Shown piece after piece: positions 29,401 to 34,679 of a DNA stretch of 64,000 nt. The notes under the pieces were generated by a model that saw only the letters and a list, made by a program, of their open reading frames with translations, was not told where the DNA came from and ran no database searches. Source of the stretch: Nematopogon swammerdamellus (taxonomy: Eukaryota; Arthropoda; Insecta; Lepidoptera; Adelidae); contig OX336339.1 of NCBI GenBank assembly GCA_946902875.1, positions 24,211,349 through 24,275,348 on the forward strand, read 5' to 3'. Numbering within the stretch: the first letter of the stretch is position 1; every line of letters starts with the position of its first letter. A program made the translations under genes and the position numbers.

Positions 29401-30794
29401 TTCAAATTTTTTCTCTTGCCCCTTACTAGGTAGTAGGCTTAAATTTGTAGCCGACTGTGTCTGGCCCCTGTCACAGCTACCCATACGGGATTGCATAAAA
29501 AAAATCGGTCAAGTACGAGTTTTACTCGCACACGGAGGGTTCCATACCTGTTAATAAACCATGTCTGTCTATCTTTTGTCTATCTACAATGCAAAATATA
29601 AAAACCTGTGGCGCCATCTATTATTCAGTAACGTGACTAATCGATTCTTAGCAGGTTTCTTGTTTGGGATCTCCTTAATTTTTAGGGTTCCGTATCCGGT
29701 ACGGGACCCTATTACTAAGCCTACGCCGTCTATCTGTCTGTCTGTCTGTTCGTCCGTCCGTCTGTCCGAGGGCTGGATCTCTTGAACCGTAATAGGTAGC
29801 CGTTGAAATTTTCACAGAATATTGTGTTATTATATTATGGCCGATATAACAACAAATAATAAAAATAAGAAAAAGTAAAAAATTCACGGGGGTTTCCATA
29901 GAAAAAACCAAAAAGTGTATACGTGCGCGCCATTTATCGAATAGATTATGAAGCATTTTAACTAATCATGACATTTAACTAATATGAAGCATTTCATAAC
30001 ACGCCATAGATGGCGTTAGTGGCGCTAGCCATGACATGGCGATACGGAACCCTCGGTGCGCGAGTTCGACTGGCACTGGGCCGGTTTTTTAATTTTAGTT
30101 TATTTTATTATTTGTTGGCACATCCGCTATAATAACACATATTCTGTGAAAATTTCAACAGGCTACCTTTTTATGGCTCAAAAGATACAGCACTTGGACG
30201 GACGGACAGACAGACAGACAGACAGACAAATGACGTAGGCTTAGTAATAAGCGTATGGATACGGAACCGTAAAAATGATTTCATTAGAACCGACGCCAAC
30301 CCAGACTTCTTTTCCAGAGCCATCATTTCCGACAACACATACCAGGGGACCCGGTTCTCTGCAACCACTGTGGAAAAAAATTCAAGAACTCTGCGACCCT
30401 CCGCGAGCACATGCTGAGAGCCAACAGCGAGCGGGCGTTCCCTTGCTCCGTCTGCGGCAAACGCTACCGAAGCGAAAAGGAGATGCTCAACCACTTCAAA
30501 TGGCACAAGGACGACAAACCATATACGTGTGACGTATGCGGTAGCGGCTACAAAGCAAAGGCCCACCTGAAATGCCACATGCGTGTGCATACAGGCGAAA
30601 GGCCCTATACTTGCGAAACGTGCAATATGTGTTTTATGTCATCGAATGTGTTGAAACACCACATTCTAACCCATACAGGCGAGAAACCGCATTCGTGTAA
30701 CATTTGCGGAAGGAAGTTTGCGGCTAAAAATAATTTGAAAAAGCACATCCAAAGGCATAAAGCTGCATTTGGGAAGCTTGAAAGATTGAATTGA
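17936..30794 (+). CDS. ZAD domain C2H2 zinc-finger protein, 8-exon gene
   Basis: Probable nuclear DNA-binding regulator; its target is unknown. Coding exons: 17936-18058, 18419-18571, 22206-22455, 24104-24211, 25581-25713, 27161-27388, 29191-29299, 30318-30794. All introns are GT..AG and phases match (0,0,1,1,2,2,0), giving 526 residues. ZAD cysteines are C10, C13, C53, C56. After an acidic then basic linker come twelve fingers: finger 1 is C2HC (C168, C171, H184, C189). Fingers 2-7 are C2H2 starting at C211, C239, C270, C299, C326 and C354. Finger 8 (C383, C386, H399) lacks a clear fourth ligand. Fingers 9-12 start at C411, C439, C467 and C495, with TGERP/TGEKP-type linkers between 10 and 12. 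ZAD domains usually dimerise. The ATG at 17936 is the first that opens the ZAD frame. No AATAAA lies in 30795-31260; candidates at 32025 and 32425 are unproven. Confidence 0.88.
18174..18338. mobile_element. Small MITE in intron 1
   Basis: Terminal inverted repeats GATTAGCGACGGTAAGATC and GATCTTACCGTCGCTAATC are perfect and bounded by TA on both sides (18172-18173, 18339-18340), consistent with a TA target duplication. Non-coding, about 165 bp. Confidence 0.75.
18419..18571 (+). CDS. ZAD-ZnF gene exon 2 (ZAD C-terminal half)
   Basis: Acceptor TATATTTTACAG, donor GTT|GTAAGT. Encodes residues 42-92: ISQDDPYPKYLCRTC gives C53/C56, followed by the FNEFRNKC helix typical of ZAD. Phase 0 on both sides. 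Confidence 0.88.
18681..19045 (+). mobile_element. Composite SINE family B, full length (intron 2)
   Basis: Head GCCTCGGTAGCTCAGTGG is a tRNA-like A box. It is followed by a 5S rRNA-like block (TTAAGCAACGCTGAGCG, then GTACTTGGATGGGTGACC), the body GGAGGCTGACCGTGGTTCGG, and the tail ending GTGTCGGTTTCTATT plus A9. This is the reference copy. The 5S-like block cannot be a working 5S gene: the rest of the 5S molecule is absent. Confidence 0.85.
19107..19160 (+). mobile_element. HINE 5'-end fragment
   Basis: TTTTTAGGGTTCCGTATCCGTATGGGACCC followed by TTACTAAGCCTATGCGG, then diverges. Confidence 0.6.
19300..19320 (-). other. Poly(A) tail of the intron 2 LINE
   Basis: A run of about 20 T on the + strand directly abutting the duplicated 3' end of the minus-strand LINE: the expected position of its poly(A). 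Confidence 0.7.
19325..19590 (-). repeat. Perfect 133-bp tandem duplication at the LINE 3' end
   Basis: 19325-19457 and 19458-19590 are identical for practical purposes (CTTTATTTTGTTTAGGGC through GAATTCAAACTC). The unit contains the last codons of the LINE ORF, its stop (19524-19526) and the 3' UTR, so the terminal piece occurs twice before the poly(A). Confidence 0.85.
19524..22037 (-). CDS. Non-LTR retrotransposon ORF2 (RT + RNase H), 5'-truncated, antisense in intron 2
   Basis: A 798-codon frame from an ATG at 21920; the same frame stays open upstream to about 22037 (EELENVLKSKDTAPGTDYIS), where it meets unrelated sequence, so the ATG is not the real start. Domains in order: RT with FIDVENAYN (motif A), GLAQGDPLSPLLFN (motif B) and FADD (motif C); RNase H with YTDGSK, AELIAISEAL, TDSKSAL and WIPSHVGIAGNEEAD, all four acidic positions plausible; and a C-terminal CCHC knuckle (CSICGIEEDLLHVLLEC). 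RT plus RNase H suggests the I/LOA/Outcast side of the LINE tree, but the clade is not certain. Endonuclease and ORF1 are lost. The frame is intact, so the insertion is young. It lies opposite to the host ZAD-ZnF gene. Confidence 0.85.
22206..22455 (+). CDS. ZAD-ZnF gene exon 3 (linker and start of finger 1)
   Basis: Acceptor CATAACAAACAG; an alternative AG at 22162 leads to stops. Donor TTTTT|GTAAGT. Encodes residues 93-175 plus one base: an acidic stretch (DVLESDQENN), a basic patch (KRKYTKRAEKQNR, possible nuclear localisation signal) and CDNCNKYF, the first half of a finger. Confidence 0.82.
22575..22905 (+). mobile_element. Chimeric SINE: family A head joined to family B tail (intron 3)
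   Basis: Starts with the A head (GTGTGGGGCCGGTAC, GCCCCACTGCATCTCTCCCC, AAAAGGCGACTAAGGGATA), then switches at ATGACTCCCTTCTTATATC to the B body (ACTAGGTGGTAGGG) and runs to the B tail and A13. The same junction occurs at 59385-59708, so this is a mobile chimera, not a chance junction. Confidence 0.8.
23004..23350. mobile_element. pogo/Tigger-like MITE (intron 3)
   Basis: Perfect terminal inverted repeats, CAGTAGGCGCTCGGTAATCC at the left and its inverse ending GAGCGCCTACTG at the right, flanked by TA/TA (23002-23003, 23351-23352). CAGTAG-start ends with an AATCCGGC motif are typical of Tigger/pogo non-autonomous elements. A 42-bp internal palindrome (CCCGCTCTATAATCCGGC and inverse, 23237-23278) is also present. 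No transposase. Confidence 0.85.
23556..23622. repeat. Hairpin, ~24-bp arms (intron 3)
   Basis: ATAATTATAAAGAATAGAGACAT pairs with ATGTCTCTATTCTTTAAAAATAATT across a 17-bp loop. Confidence 0.6.
23627..23735 (+). mobile_element. Composite SINE family B, tail only
   Basis: GTGTAGCCGGCACCACCGAAG, CACCTAGTTCACCCGGTG, GACATCACGGATGTT, ending in an A10 run; the last GTAGGTGATGTAGCC segment is deleted. Confidence 0.6.
23836..23930 (+). mobile_element. SINE family D fragment
   Basis: CAGTATAGCCAGCAATTCATAGGG, GGCACCTACCTTCTCGGAGG and ATATTGGCCGGTCAGAGC. Other pieces of the same family lie at 29425-29500, 37590-37672, 39712-39850, 45490-45595 and 57303-57370. Confidence 0.55.
23938..24065. mobile_element. 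Half copy of the fold-back MITE seen at 9571-9836
   Basis: ACCGCCTTCAACTCAAGGGTCCGAATATGAATC and the end TTTTTTAAAACAGTTTTT match its right arm. Confidence 0.55.
24104..24211 (+). CDS. ZAD-ZnF gene exon 4 (end of finger 1)
   Basis: Acceptor AATTTCTTTTAG, donor TGTG|GTGAGT. Completes finger 1 as C2HC (H184 and C189) and adds a basic linker TRKPQRRLK. It ends one base into the codon for G212, right after C211 of finger 2. Phase 1 in and out. Confidence 0.85.
24417..25295 (+). mobile_element. HINE element (outer copy), split by a second HINE
   Basis: Outer 5' part 24417-24600 (AAGGTTCCCTTATCC, TTACTAAGCCTATC, TTGAAATTTTCACAGAATG, ATATCCTAACAAAT) and outer 3' part 25240-25295 (TACGGAAACCTCGGTGCG, hairpin, CACTTGGCCG, T8). 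The middle is a separate copy. Confidence 0.55.
24627..25128 (+). mobile_element. HINE element (inner copy, intron 4)
   Basis: TTTTTAGGTTTCCGTATCCCGTACGG start, GTCT/GTCC run, body, variant motif AATAGATGGCGCCACAGG, and end GATACGGAAACCTCCGTGCG with a hairpin GCGAGTAAAACTCGC and ACTTGACAG. Confidence 0.6.
25305..25385 (+). mobile_element. Composite SINE family B fragment
   Basis: GCTGATCATGCTTCGATTTCC, CTGTAGGTCCATCCCC and CCTTACTGGGTGGTAGGG. Confidence 0.45.
25385..25510. repeat. Fold-back repeat, ~45-bp imperfect arms (intron 4)
   Basis: GCCAAACGTATGGCAAAACC and the inverse ATGGGCCATACGTTTGGC; the inner parts (GAGCACTTTGCCGGTGCA / TGCACCAGCGGAGTGCTC) also pair. Confidence 0.6.
25581..25713 (+). 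CDS. ZAD-ZnF gene exon 5 (fingers 2 and 3)
   Basis: Acceptor GTTTTTTTAG, donor CATAG|GTAAGT. Finger 2: C211/C214 with H227 and H230/H231. Finger 3: C239, C242, H255, completed by H259 in exon 6. Phase 1 in, phase 2 out. Confidence 0.87.
25731..26470 (+). mobile_element. HINE 5' end with hugely expanded internal microsatellite (intron 5)
   Basis: Begins about 17 bp after the exon 5 donor with TAAGTTTCCGTACCCTGTACG, AAGCCTATTACTAAGCCTACGCC, then enters the CTGT/CTGC array; the body and 3' hairpin end are missing beyond 26470. Full-length relatives carry only 20-45 bp of this repeat. Confidence 0.7.
25785..26465. repeat. (CTGT/CTGC)n microsatellite, ~680 bp
   Basis: About 170 tetranucleotides, mostly CTGT with blocks of CTGC and rare CTAT/CTGA; two CTTG slips (near 25908 and 26019) and one at 26438. 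The Cys/Leu/Ser/Val and Thr/Asp/Arg/Gln frames of 160-193 codons through it are artefacts of the repeat. Confidence 0.97.
26805..26945 (+). repeat. LINE 3' tail (type T)
   Basis: AATAGCCTTTCCCCAGCGAC, TTAGTCCACCTCCAAAC, CTCCTCGGCGGTGAAATTGG, GAGCCACCCAGTTCGG, then AATAATAAATAAATA: a clean 3' end with an A-rich tail. Confidence 0.6.
27161..27388 (+). CDS. ZAD-ZnF gene exon 6 (fingers 4, 5 and start of 6)
   Basis: Acceptor TAATTCTTAG, donor CGATC|GTAAGT. Finger 4 C270, C273, H286, H291; finger 5 C299, C302, H315, H319; then C326/C329 of finger 6. Phase 2 in and out. Confidence 0.9.
27410..27860 (+). pseudogene. Jockey-superfamily-type LINE, C-terminus and 3' tail (intron 6)
   Basis: An open stretch ending at 27818 encodes the conserved non-LTR RT C-terminus (GSLSVFYRFFHGEYSEELF, RTNRFCRSFLYRTGKLWNAL, GSFKRGVNGHLSGR), then a short UTR (TATGGGTGGCTCAGCGCC, GTCGCGCTGTCAATAC) and A9. 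The 5' part is lost. It starts about 30-40 bp after the exon 6 donor and is in the same sense as the host gene. No catalytic RT core remains. Confidence 0.75.
27887..28147 (+). mobile_element. Composite SINE family B, 3'-truncated (intron 6)
   Basis: Head CAGCCTCGGTAGCTCAGTGG, the 5S-like block GTACTTGGATGGGTTCG (11 bp deleted), the body to GTAGCCGACATGAAATGAA, then an abrupt join to CCTAA repeats. Confidence 0.7.
28150..28170. repeat. Short (CCTAA)n, insect telomere-type
   Basis: Three to four units of CCTAA, the complement of the TTAGG telomere repeat, sit exactly at the broken 3' end of a SINE. Confidence 0.6.
28256..28394. mobile_element. MITE, ~30-bp imperfect inverted ends (intron 6)
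   Basis: AGGGTGCCTGTACACGATCA at the left and the inverse TGATCGTGTATGGATGCCCT... end at the right; the inner ATATTACTG/ATTAATATT also pair. About 139 bp, non-coding. Confidence 0.65.
28505..28893 (+). mobile_element. HINE element, full length (intron 6)
   Basis: TTAGGGTTCCATATCAGGTACGGG start, GTCT/GTCC run 28549-28586, the body, the palindrome CGCCATCTAGATGGCG, and the end GGACCCTCGGTGCGCGAG, hairpin, CACTTGGCCGG, T11. Confidence 0.75.
29191..29299 (+). CDS. ZAD-ZnF gene exon 7 (end of finger 6, start of 7)
   Basis: Acceptor TTGCACACAG, donor CGC|GTAAGT. Completes finger 6 (H342, H346) and supplies C354/C357 of finger 7. Phase 2 in, phase 0 out. Confidence 0.9.
29425..29500 (+). mobile_element. 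SINE family D, partial (intron 7)
   Basis: CCTTACTAGGTAGTAGGCTTAAATTTGTAGCCGACTG, then the tail CAGCTACCCATACGGGATTGC plus A8. Confidence 0.5.
29502..29682 (-). mobile_element. HINE variant, 3' part
   Basis: ATCGGTCAAGTACGAGTTTTACTCGCAC hairpin end, GAGGGTTCCATACC, then GGCGCCATCTATTATTCAG, the motif of a sub-variant also seen at 24850, 38095 and 60940. Cut off by the next HINE. Confidence 0.5.
29683..30088 (+). mobile_element. HINE element, full length (intron 7)
   Basis: AGGGTTCCGTATCCGGTACGGGACCC, GTCT run, the body, and the end GATACGGAACCCTCGGTG, hairpin with one mismatch, GGCCGG and T6. Confidence 0.75.
30093..30275 (-). mobile_element. HINE element, 5' half (intron 7)
   Basis: TTATTTGTTGGCACATCCGC, ATTCTGTGAAAATTTCAAC, GACA/GACG run 30197-30227, GCGTATGGATACGGAACCG. 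It ends about 40 bp before the exon 8 acceptor. Confidence 0.65.
30318..30794 (+). CDS. ZAD-ZnF gene exon 8 (fingers 7-12 and stop)
   Basis: Acceptor CTTCTTTTCCAG. Encodes residues 369-526: finger 7 histidines H370 and H375, finger 8 (no fourth ligand), then four regular fingers ending CNICGRKFAAKNN..H..H. The C-terminus is KAAFGKLERLN, stop TGA at 30792-30794. Densest DNA-binding part of the protein. Confidence 0.93.
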   Translation, partial: SHHFRQHIPGDPVLCNHCGKKFKNSATLREHMLRANSERAFPCSVCGKRYRSEKEMLNHFKWHKDDKPYTCDVCGSGYKAKAHLKCHMRVHTGERPYTCETCNMCFMSSNVLKHHILTHTGEKPHSCNICGRKFAAKNNLKKHIQRHKAAFGKLERLN

Positions 30795-31261
30795 GCATAT
30801 GATTTGCCTTGCGATCGTGAGGGGGGATTTGGGCAGTGCTTTGGGCACCTTTTTTATGATATGTTCTACATCTAGTATCGCTGCCGGTGCCCAGTGAGGG
30901 GGCTTGTGTTTACGGAAGTTTCCCCGATACTTTTGTAGGGAGTTGTAATTTTATTTGTAATTTTGTAATAGTTCTATCTGTCAATCAGCGTTTATGTGGC
31001 CACTGCTGGACACGCGCCTCTCAAATTGGTTTGCAAAATTGTATAACTTTTAACTATATTTTAATGTAATCGTCCTAATGATGGAGGAATATTTTTATTG
31101 GATTAATGTTCATAAGTAATGAAAACATGTGCGTGCATAAATATTATTTTAAATACTTGTTATTTTACAGGCTAGTTTTATATTTTATTTTAATTTAGTA
31201 AATTTATTGTTTTGTAATACATACAGAATAATAATATCTCGTACATATGTACTTTTTCATT
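30795..31261 (+). other. 3' flank / probable 3' UTR of the ZAD-ZnF gene
   Basis: AT-rich sequence after the stop, without a canonical AATAAA. The UTR may use a variant signal here or run on through the HINE to AATAAA at 32025 or 32425. No other gene seen. Confidence 0.4.
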
Positions 31262-32015
31262 AGATTTCCGTAACCCATACGGAAACCTATTAGTAAGCCT
31301 ATGCCGTCTGTCTGCCTGCTACTGCCGTATCTTTGGATAGCTAGTCGGTTGAAATTTTTGCTGATTATGTGTTATTATGGCGGATATAACAAAAAAACGG
31401 CCAAGTGGGAGTCCGAGTTCCGTATCGCCATGTCATGGCTAGCGCCACTCACGCCATCTAGATGGCGTGTTATGAAATGCTTCATATTAGTTAAATGACA
31501 TGATTAGTTAAAATGCTTCATAATCTATTCGGTAGATGGCGCGCGCGCACACATTTTTTGGTTTCTTCTATGGGAACCCCCGTGAATTTTTTACTTTTTC
31601 ATATTTTTATTATTTGTTATATCGGCCATAATAACACATATTCTGTGAAGATTTCAACGGGCTACCTATTACGGTCCAAGAGATACAGCCCTCAGACAGA
31701 CGGACGGACGGACGGACAGACAGACGGACGGACAGACAGACAGACGGCGTAGGCTTAGTAATAGGGTCCCGTACCGGATGCGCAACCCTAAAAATTATAA
31801 AAAATAGTAAAAGTGAAAATTTAAGTTGTCCCATATAAATATAAGCGCCATCTACCGAATTATCCAAACATTTTAACAACAAAAGTATGATCTTTGAGCT
31901 ATAGATTGCGATACGTGCGAGTGCCACTCTAAAGTAAAATAACAATATTTTATAAAACCGGCCATTTACGTGGTGTCACGGAAACCTCGGTGCGCGAGTC
32001 CGACTCTCACTCGGC
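31262..32015 (+). mobile_element. HINE element (outer copy), split by an inverted HINE
   Basis: 5' part 31262-31393 (AGATTTCCGTAACCCATACGG to GGCGGATATAACAA) and 3' part 31788-32015 (ATAGTAAAAGTGAAAATT, GCGCCATCTACCGAATTATC, ACGGAAACCTCGGTGCG, hairpin-like end, CACTCGGCCG). The parts join in register with an unbroken family copy. Confidence 0.75.
31394..31787 (-). mobile_element. HINE element (inner copy), inserted in another HINE
   Basis: CGGCCAAGTGGGAGTCCGAG (hairpin decayed), TTCCGTATCGCCATGTCATGG, GACGG/GACAG run 31695-31746, GGGTCCCGTACCGGATGCGC end. Confidence 0.75.
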
Positions 32016-32101
32016 CGAACTGGAAATAAAATTCATGTTGATATGGGTGATATGATATGAATGTATATTTAATGTAGTGTGTGTGTGATTTGTGTACAAT
32101 C

Positions 32102-32410
32102 ACAGAGCATCAAATGCGCGCGCGCGCGCGCGCGCCCCTACTAGAGGCGCCCTGAGCGCGATTTCTCTACAACGCCGTTGAAGCCTGTGGGCGTGGCCTA
32201 TGTATGTGTGTTGTGCGTGTGCATTTGTTTTGTGCGTGTGCCTAACTTGCTCCTCTTTGTGTGTAGTGTCGATACTAGCACACACACACACACACACACA
32301 CATACGAAGCGCTAGCAGCTCAGCGTACGGTTAAGGTTATTGGGTTTCAAATATCATCGCTTAGGGCGCCTCTAGTAGGGGGCGCGGGCGGTAGATATTT
32401 GATGCTCTGT
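32102..32410. mobile_element. MITE with 10-bp target-site duplication (MULE-like)
   Basis: Terminal ACAGAGCATCAAAT and its inverse ATTTGATGCTCTGT; flanks GTGTACAATC at 32092-32101 and 32411-32420 are identical. The inner arms CCCTACTAGAGGCGCC / GGCGCCTCTAGTAGGG also pair. It contains (CG)10 at 32117-32136 and (CA)12 at 32278-32302. A 9-11 bp duplication is typical of Mutator-like elements; no transposase is present. Confidence 0.8.
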
Positions 32411-32429
32411 GTGTACAATCAACAAATAA

Positions 32430-32885
32430 AGAAATGTCTTTCGATCATTAGTGTTTTTTTTTTAATTTATTTTAATATGCATGTTGTTACACCCCTAATA
32501 ATGCACACAGACCGCGCTTGCACTTTTACCTTATACGCCTGTGTCAGTCGAATTCAACCATTCTCGTAGGGCAAAGCTCTGCCCAAATAATTACTATTTT
32601 GAGTCAAAGGGACTCAAAGTGTGTTGCTATTTCTACAAGTGTTTTCCTATATCTACAAGTGTTCCATAAGTGCTAATTCCTTAATTCTAAATATACAAAA
32701 TAGTTCTAAATCAAATGGTGTAATAATTAAGTTCTTATCTACAATAAACGTTCAAGTTTATAAAAATTGTTAATTTAACTTTTTAAAAAGCTAAGCGGAA
32801 GGTTCCGCTTAACAATGTGCAGAAATTTGTTCTCTTGCATACTTATTTACTGCTCCTATGACGGAAGGTCGTCATACAAACACCT
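32430..32885. other. No gene seen
   Basis: AT-rich sequence; AAATAAAG at 32424 could be a polyadenylation signal for the upstream gene. Nothing else recognised. Confidence 0.3.
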
Positions 32886-33565
32886 AAATTGGATGAGGTC
32901 AGAATGGTTAGTAACACTCCTTACACAATACCTACATTGGATGAGGTCAAAATGGTTAGTGAACACTCCTTACACAAATACCTCCATTGGATGAGATCAG
33001 AATGGGTCAGATTGGTGAGATCAGAGTGAACACTCTTCATACAAATACCTACATTGGATGAGTTCAGAATGGTTAGTGAAGACTCCTTATACCTACAAAC
33101 ACCTATATTGGATGAGGTCAGAATGGTTAGTGAACACTCCTTATACAAATACCTACATTTGATGAGGTCAAATAGTCAGTGAACACTCCTTATACAAATA
33201 CCTCCATTGGATGAGATCAGAATTGGTAGTCAGTTAACACTCTTCATACAAATACCTACATTGGATTAGTTCAGAATGGTTATTGAACACTCCTTATCAA
33301 ACACCTATATTGGATGAGGTCAGAATGGTTAGTGAACACTCCTTTTACAAATACCTACATTGGATGAGGTCAAAATGGTTAGTTAGTGAACACTCCTTAT
33401 ACAAATACCTCCATTGGATGTTTAGATGATTTAGAGTTCAGAATGGTTAGTGAACACTCGTTATACAAATACTTACATGGATGACATCAAAATGAGTAGT
33501 GAGTGAACACTCCTCAAATTTTTTCATACAAATAGGTACCTACCTACATTAGATGAGTTCAGAAT
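32886..33565. repeat. ~50-bp minisatellite, ~13 copies
   Basis: Degenerate tandem units of about 48-58 bp built on CATTGGATGAGGTCAGAATGG, TTAGTGAACACTCC and TACAAATACC. Spacing of the first copies is 48 and 50 bp. Short open frames on the minus strand merely translate the repeat. Confidence 0.88.
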
Positions 33566-33569
33566 GAAT

Positions 33570-33984
33570 CCCCGTTTACCACGCACCATTATTTAAAAAG
33601 ATCTAAAAAATAAATATGATCCCCAAACATTTTTGTTTTTGCCATAGTTCTTCATTTCTATTCCAGCATCACCCTAGCAAATTTTGGTAGTCATTGCTCA
33701 ATAATAAAATAGGTTTAGGAAAATTGATAGGGTCTCGCAAAATTTATCTTGCCCACATCAAATTAAGTTCATGCCCCGCCACGGCTAGCAATGGCCCATC
33801 TGATATAGTTTATGTCATCGAAACCGAGCGAAAAAAAAGGTACCTACCCGGTGTGTCATTTGTTTTCGATGGGCTTAGATGGGGAATACTGTAGCAAAAT
33901 GGTGCTCAGACATTGTACATTCAGGCGTTCACACTTGGCTGACAATTTCACTGGACGCACGCACAGCGCACAGGCTGAGTAAGC
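33570..33984. other. No gene seen
   Basis: No splice-supported exon and no known repeat recognised. Confidence 0.3.
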
Positions 33985-34203
33985 GAGGTTCGATGACCCA
34001 CCTGCTGCATGACTCGGTAGAAGGACTATGCCAAGTTGAGAGGTGGCGATCCTGTAGCGCTTTAGCACGGTATCTTGTCCCTATCCCTCAATCGCCTTTT
34101 TCGTCAGAAAAAAAAAACTCACTGGAACACGCCGACAGGATACGAACCTCGGACCTCTCGCAAGAGAAGCCGATGCCCAAACCACTCGGCCACCCGCCGC
34201 TAG
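33985..34203 (-). mobile_element. SINE with tRNA-like head and family A body
   Basis: On the minus strand, 34203-34125 reads GGTGGCCGAGTGG (A box) and GAGGTTCGTATCCTG (B box), resembling a serine or leucine tRNA 5' region. After a T-rich join it continues with AAGGCGATTGAGGGATA, GACAAGATACCGTGC and CCGAGTCATGCAGCAGG, which is the family A body. No intact cloverleaf or flanking tRNA terminator, so not a tRNA gene. Confidence 0.65.
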
Positions 34204-34267
34204 GTTACCCAGCCAAAGTTCTTTATTGCAAATAGAATTACTTGATGGCCACTATGGACATCAATCA

Positions 34268-34582
34268 ATACCTACTACTAATAATAAATCTGTAAGGGAT
34301 GGTCATGGAGTACCTACCTAAGTAACTTTGTTTTATGAGATACTGAGTTTGTAGAATCTATGTATGATACTAAAACTAAATTCACGATTTTTAGAAACCT
34401 CTTCTGTAGTTATGTATGTATGTAGGTATGTTCCTCCATAACTCGATAGAACTTAGTACAAGCACATTTAACAGGTACGTGAGACAGGATAGGCTAAATA
34501 AAATTCACTTCCGGTTACGCTAAGATGTGCCTCTCATACAAACCTAATTGTTCCGCGCGCCGAAATAAAGGTAACGCAGAAA
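34268..34582 (-). mobile_element. Short interspersed element 'family F'
   Basis: Inverse of 54400-54720: ATAATAAATCTGTAAGGG, GTCATGGAGTA, GTATGATACTAAAACTAAAT, an ATGT run, AACTCGATAGAACTT, and CCGGTTACGCTAAGATG. Non-coding, with a tetranucleotide run inside. Confidence 0.6.
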
Positions 34583-34678
34583 CGCAGCTCGGCCTTCTTT
34601 CTTACTTACTTTCTTCTTTTTAAATACCTACGAATTTCACGCGAGCGAAGCCGCGGGCAAGAGCTAGTAGTTTTATAA
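34583..34678 (-). mobile_element. Family E element end with a single 68-bp-type unit
   Basis: Minus strand reads CTAGCTCTTGCCCGCGGCTTCGCTCGCG, a GAAATTCGTA spacer, AAGAAAGTAAGTAAG and GAAGGCCGAGCTGCG: the same order as the start of the long satellite-bearing element at 52645, but with only one unit. Confidence 0.6.
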
Positions 34679-34679
34679 C

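Noticed and set aside
34125..34203. tRNA-Ser or tRNA-Leu gene on the minus strand
   Set aside because: A and B boxes are present but it runs into a SINE body with no mature 3' end or Pol III terminator in place, and I cannot pair a full acceptor stem.
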